A stretch of DNA of 8,552 nucleotides. Origin: Propionibacterium sp. (GTDB lineage Bacteria > Actinomycetota > Actinomycetes > Propionibacteriales > Propionibacteriaceae). The stretch is taken from assembly GCA_012514785.1 (NCBI GenBank), contig JAAYZP010000200.1:1-8552 (forward strand). Direction: 5' to 3'. This document shows, piece after piece, positions 5,934 through 8,552 of this stretch. Position 1 is the first letter of the stretch; every line of letters begins with the position of its first letter. The notes beneath the pieces are model-generated. The model was given only the letters and a program-made list of their open reading frames with translations, ran no database searches and was not told where the DNA came from. A program made the translations under genes and the position numbers.

Positions 5934-8012
5934 GTGCAGTCCTCCCACAGCAAACAGCAGCGCTCCCGTGACTACGAGGCGAAGAATCTTCTCGTCCTCG
6001 AGGGTCTCGAGGCCGTGCGCAAGCGTCCCGCCATGTACATCGGGTCCACCGATACGCGCGGGCTCATGCACTGCCTCTGGGAGATCATCGACAACGCGGT
6101 CGACGAGTCCCTCTCCGGCTTCGGCGAGCACGTCGAGGTGGAGCTCGGCCCCGACGGGTCGATCACGGTCCGCGACCGGGCCCGCGGTATCCCGGTGGAC
6201 ATCGAGCCCAAGACGGGGCTCACCGGCGTCGAGGTGGTGTTCACCCGCCTCCACGCGGGCGGCAAGTTCGGCAACTCTTCCTACAACGCCACCGGTGGCC
6301 TCCACGGCGTCGGCGCCTCCGTCGTCAACGCGCTCAGCTCGCGGCTCGACGTCCAGGTCGACCGCGGCGGCTCCACCTGGGAGATGAGCTTCCAGCGCGG
6401 CGTCCCGGGCACGTTCGACGGCCCCGGCCCCGACGCGAAGTTCACCCGCGGCGGCGGACTGAGGAAGGTGGGGCGCGTCGCGAAGGCGAAGACCGGCACG
6501 CGCGTCCAGTACTGGCCCGACCGGCAGATCTTCCTCGCCGACGCCGAGGTCAGCCTCCCGCAGCTGCATGACCGCGCCCGCCAGACGGCGTTCCTCGTGC
6601 CGGGCCTGGAGATCATCGTCGACGACGCTCGCTCGGGTGAGCCGGAGCGCGAGCACTTCCTCTTCGTCGGGGGCATCACGGAGTTCGTGGAGTACCTCGC
6701 GCCGGACGCGCCGATGACCGACGTCCTGCGGCTCCAGGGTAAGGAGACGTTCACGGAGACGGTCCCAATGCTCGACGAGGACGGCGCCATGACGCCCACC
6801 GACGTCGACCGCGAGCTGGAGGTGGACGTCGCGCTCCGGTGGGGCACCGGCTACGACACCGCCATGAAGAGCTTCGTCAACGTCATCGCCACGCCCAAGG
6901 GCGGCACGCACGTCGCCGGCTTCGAGCGCGGGCTCACCCGCGCGTTCACGAAGTCGCTGGAGGGCACCCGCCTGCTGAAGGCGGGGGAGGAGGTCGTCAA
7001 GGACGACTGCCTCGAGGGGATGACCGCCATCGTCACCGTCCGGCTCGCCGAACCGCAGTTCGAGGGGCAGACGAAGGAGGTGCTCGGCACCCCGGCCGTC
7101 TCGCGGCTCGCGGCCCGCATCGTCGAGCAGGAGTTCGCGACGTTCCTGACGAGCACGCGGCCCGCGCAGCGCAACATGGCGCGCACGCTGATGGAGAAGG
7201 TGGTGGCCGCGTCGCGCACGCGCGTTGCCGCCCGCCACCACAAGGAGAACCAGCGGCGGAAGACCGCGCTGGAGTCGTCGTCGCTGCCGCCGAAGTTGAA
7301 GGACTGCCGCAGCACCGACGTGGAGGCCACCGAGCTGTTCATCGTGGAGGGCGACTCGGCGCTGGGCACCGCCAACGTGGCGCGCAACTCCGAGTTCCAG
7401 GCGCTGCTGCCCATCCGGGGCAAGATCCTCAACGTGCAGAAGGCGTCGCTTGGCGACATGCTGAAGAACGCCGAGTGCGCCTCGATCATCCAGGTGGTGG
7501 GCGCCGGCTCGGGGCGCTCGTTCGACCTCGACAGCATCCGGTACGGCAAGGTCATCTTCATGGCCGACGCCGACTCCGACGGCGCGCACATCCGCACCCT
7601 GCTGGCGACGCTGTTCTTCCGCTACATGCGGCCCATGGTGGAGGCAGGGCGGGTCTACTCCGCCGTGCCGCCGCTGCACCGCTTCGAGCTGACGAAGGCA
7701 AGGCGCGGCTACGACAAGTACATCTACACGTACTCCGACGCCGAGTACCAGCGCAAGGCCGCCGAGCTGACGAAGAAGGGCATCGGCTTCAAGGAGCCGC
7801 AGCGCTACAAGGGCCTCGGCGAGATGGACGCGCACCAGCTCAAGGAGACGACGATGGACCCCCGGCACCGCACCCTGCGGCGCATCACCGTCGACGACAT
7901 CGAGGCCGCGGAGCAGGTGTTCGAGAAGCTGATGGGTAACGAGGTCGCGCCCCGCAAGGAGTTCATCGTCGAGGGCGCGTACAACCTGGAGGCCGACCGC
8001 ATCGACGCCTGA
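5934..8012 (+). CDS. parE: ParE-type DNA topoisomerase IV B subunit (type IIA topoisomerase ATPase subunit)
   Basis: Complete 692-residue ATPase/TOPRIM subunit that with ParC (GyrA-like) would decatenate and relax chromosomal DNA. The GHKL ATPase domain shows E50 and N54 in EIIDN, D81 in the DRARGIP motif, the lid motif GGLHGVGASVVNALS (from 121), then a transducer domain. The TOPRIM domain has E472 in VEGDSALG and the acidic triad D545-x-D547-x-D549 in ADADSDGAHIRTLL. The QRYKGLGEM motif (623-631) lies near the end. The wording around TOPRIM (EGDSALGTA, VVGAGSGRSFDL) resembles the second actinobacterial B subunit, ParE, rather than GyrB, which usually has EGDSAGGSA and a TALGTGI-like stretch. 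Two conserved spots differ from textbook GyrB: DNGRGIP reads DRARGIP, and DADVDG reads DADSDG. The start is a GTG without a ribosome site but with a leaderless-type promoter. GyrB is the main alternative. Confidence 0.9.
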   Translation: MQSSHSKQQRSRDYEAKNLLVLEGLEAVRKRPAMYIGSTDTRGLMHCLWEIIDNAVDESLSGFGEHVEVELGPDGSITVRDRARGIPVDIEPKTGLTGVEVVFTRLHAGGKFGNSSYNATGGLHGVGASVVNALSSRLDVQVDRGGSTWEMSFQRGVPGTFDGPGPDAKFTRGGGLRKVGRVAKAKTGTRVQYWPDRQIFLADAEVSLPQLHDRARQTAFLVPGLEIIVDDARSGEPEREHFLFVGGITEFVEYLAPDAPMTDVLRLQGKETFTETVPMLDEDGAMTPTDVDRELEVDVALRWGTGYDTAMKSFVNVIATPKGGTHVAGFERGLTRAFTKSLEGTRLLKAGEEVVKDDCLEGMTAIVTVRLAEPQFEGQTKEVLGTPAVSRLAARIVEQEFATFLTSTRPAQRNMARTLMEKVVAASRTRVAARHHKENQRRKTALESSSLPPKLKDCRSTDVEATELFIVEGDSALGTANVARNSEFQALLPIRGKILNVQKASLGDMLKNAECASIIQVVGAGSGRSFDLDSIRYGKVIFMADADSDGAHIRTLLATLFFRYMRPMVEAGRVYSAVPPLHRFELTKARRGYDKYIYTYSDAEYQRKAAELTKKGIGFKEPQRYKGLGEMDAHQLKETTMDPRHRTLRRITVDDIEAAEQVFEKLMGNEVAPRKEFIVEGAYNLEADRIDA

Positions 8013-8020
8013 CCCTCCGC

Positions 8021-8073
8021 TGGTTGGGGGTGGTTTCGACGGACGCTCGCTGGCGCTCGCTGCTCAACCACCA
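8021..8073. repeat. Intergenic inverted-repeat element with internal direct repeats downstream of parE
   Basis: The arms GGTGGTT (8029-8035) and AACCACC (8066-8072) are perfect inverted copies flanking a 30-base core. The core has two direct copies of GCTCGCTG (8045-8052 and 8055-8062), ten bases apart. A second upstream copy of the left arm, TGGTTG (8021-8026), could instead pair with CAACCA (8065-8070). The form GGTTTCGA...CGCTCGCTGGCGCTCGCT...CTCAACCACC is familiar to me as an intergenic motif that recurs in several high-GC actinobacterial genomes, so this is probably one copy of a dispersed family. It starts nine bases after the parE stop and may also act in transcript end formation. Confidence 0.6.
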
Positions 8074-8103
8074 AAGAAGGCCAGGCCACGCAGCCACCTT
8101 TGG
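8071..8103. repeat. Imperfect inverted repeat CCAAAG ... CTTTGG
   Basis: CCAAAG (8071-8076) and CTTTGG (8098-8103) are inverted copies around a 21-base GC-rich interval containing GGCC-type self-complementary stretches. It overlaps the end of the preceding element and may be part of the same structured region or a 3' hairpin for the minus-strand HNH transcript. Weak on its own. Confidence 0.35.
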
Positions 8104-8114
8104 CCGTGTGGATT

Positions 8115-8138
8115 TGCACCATGGGTGGTGCATATTTT
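8115..8138 (+). terminator. Rho-independent-like terminator downstream of parE
   Basis: TGCACCA (8115-8121) pairs perfectly with TGGTGCA (8126-8132) around a TGGG loop, followed directly by TATTTT (8133-8138). This is the hairpin-plus-T-run layout for plus-strand transcription, about 100 bases after the parE stop. On the minus strand the hairpin is not followed by a U-run, so it mainly suits parE. Confidence 0.65.
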
Positions 8139-8155
8139 GACGGCTAAGGGTCGGG

Positions 8156-8551
8156 TCAGGCGACGGGGTGCAGTGTTGCTTGGGCGAGGGTCCAGGCGAG
8201 GACTTCGGGCATGGGTGGTTGTTCCCAGGCGGGATCGTCGGGCGCCGGATCCGGGAGATGCTCTGGTGGGTCGGGTGGCCACCACCGCTCGGCCGGGATC
8301 GGTGGTGGGGCCGGGGTGCGTAGTCGGGTGGTGCCGTAGGCGGTGACGAGGTATTCGTAGCCGTAGGGGGAGCGCCAGTGGAAGATGCCGTCGTGGCCGG
8401 TTTGGATGAGTTGCCAGCCGCCGAAGGTCTTCGCCCGATGCGCCCGGCGGGAGAGCGGCCCGAGGTTCCCGAGCCGGGTCTGCCCGAGGAGACCTGCTCG
8501 GTAGGGCTCGGTATGGTCCGCATCACAATGCCGAGCGGCGCGGGTGCCGTA
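8156..8551 (-). CDS. HNH endonuclease, DUF222/13E12-like family (C-terminal part, truncated by the window edge)
   Basis: The reverse strand is open for 131 codons from the right edge to a TGA at 8158-8156; the start lies outside the window. Near its beginning is an HNH nuclease core: CDADH (C9, D12, H13), P16, LGQTRLGNLGPL with N29, then SRRAHRAKTFGGW with H38. This resembles the C-terminal HNH domain of actinobacterial DUF222 (13E12 repeat family) proteins, whose usual form is LCRRHHRAKT. Here the Cys is Ser34 and the first His of the pair is Ala37, while the general-base His13, Asn29 and final His38 remain. After the core comes a typical FHWRSPYGYEYLV segment, then a Pro-rich tail. Codons such as CCA, CAA, GAA, CGA and ACA are commoner than in the adjacent genes, suggesting a different origin. 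These proteins often occur in many copies and may be mobile; their function is poorly known. Confidence 0.8.
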   Translation of the reverse strand, partial: YGTRAARHCDADHTEPYRAGLLGQTRLGNLGPLSRRAHRAKTFGGWQLIQTGHDGIFHWRSPYGYEYLVTAYGTTRLRTPAPPPIPAERWWPPDPPEHLPDPAPDDPAWEQPPMPEVLAWTLAQATLHPVA

Positions 8552-8552
8552 G

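Noticed and set aside
5838..7868. A 676-codon open frame antisense to parE
   Set aside because: Same composition effect; the sense strand has every ParE motif, and the antisense product is Arg/Val/Leu/Asp-rich without known motifs or a ribosome site.
8041..8062. Possible CRISPR-like array from the repeated GCTCGCTG units
   Set aside because: Only two 8-base copies with a two-base gap exist; there are no spacers and no cas genes. It fits an inverted-repeat intergenic element better.
8125..8346. A 73-codon plus-strand open frame beginning in the terminator hairpin
   Set aside because: It is antisense to the HNH domain, has no ribosome site, and its Arg/Gly/Val-rich translation looks like a shadow.
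7963..8526. A 187-codon minus-strand open frame over the parE end and HNH region
   Set aside because: It is in another frame from the HNH domain, crosses the two intergenic hairpins and the repeat element, and has a Ser/Pro/Arg-rich translation without motifs. The real gene is the frame ending at 8156.
1..8552. A defence island or novel multi-gene system
   Set aside because: The helicase-nuclease pair matches the housekeeping AdnAB repair complex, and nudC and parE are core genes. Only the edge HNH gene is accessory, and its upstream context lies outside the window.

Overview
This is an 8.55 kb piece of a very GC-rich chromosome from an actinobacterium. Support comes from the strong G/C bias at third codon positions, GTG and TTG starts, a leaderless-type start, an AdnA-AdnB helicase-nuclease pair (an actinobacterial alternative to RecBCD/AddAB), a DUF7455-type small protein, and an HNH endonuclease tail of the DUF222/13E12 kind. 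The actinobacterial-style ParE and the intergenic repeat after it would suit Propionibacteriales or relatives, but the genus cannot be fixed from the sequence alone.

Layout. Bases 2-4788 (+) hold the C-terminal 570 residues of AdnA, cut by the left edge, followed by a complete AdnB (1025 aa) that overlaps it by 4 bases. A NudC-type Nudix hydrolase (NAD(H) pyrophosphatase / NAD-cap decapping family) starts 12 bases after adnB, so the three genes look like one transcription unit. A GC-rich hairpin at 5580-5604 lies between this unit and a convergent 65-codon gene for a Cys/His-rich DUF7455-like protein (5618-5815, minus). That small gene and a complete topoisomerase IV-type B subunit, parE (5934-8012, plus), diverge from a 118-base intergenic region. 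The region carries a perfect Shine-Dalgarno for the small gene and a -10 box placed so that parE would be transcribed as a leaderless mRNA. After parE, 143 bases hold an inverted-repeat element with internal direct repeats, then a hairpin followed by a T-rich run (probable terminator). The right edge holds the last 131 residues of an HNH endonuclease on the minus strand. It has no start codon in the window, so it is easily missed.

Functionally this is mostly chromosome-maintenance housekeeping: DNA double-strand break resection (AdnAB), NAD/RNA-cap turnover (NudC) and decatenation (ParE). The accessory DNA is the repeat/terminator stretch and the HNH gene, whose codon use is visibly different. 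I did not find a convincing new multi-gene system. The points most worth following are the repeat-rich parE-HNH junction, the altered HNH motif, the altered ATPase and TOPRIM motifs of ParE, and the uncharacterised small zinc-ribbon-like protein sharing an intergenic region with parE.
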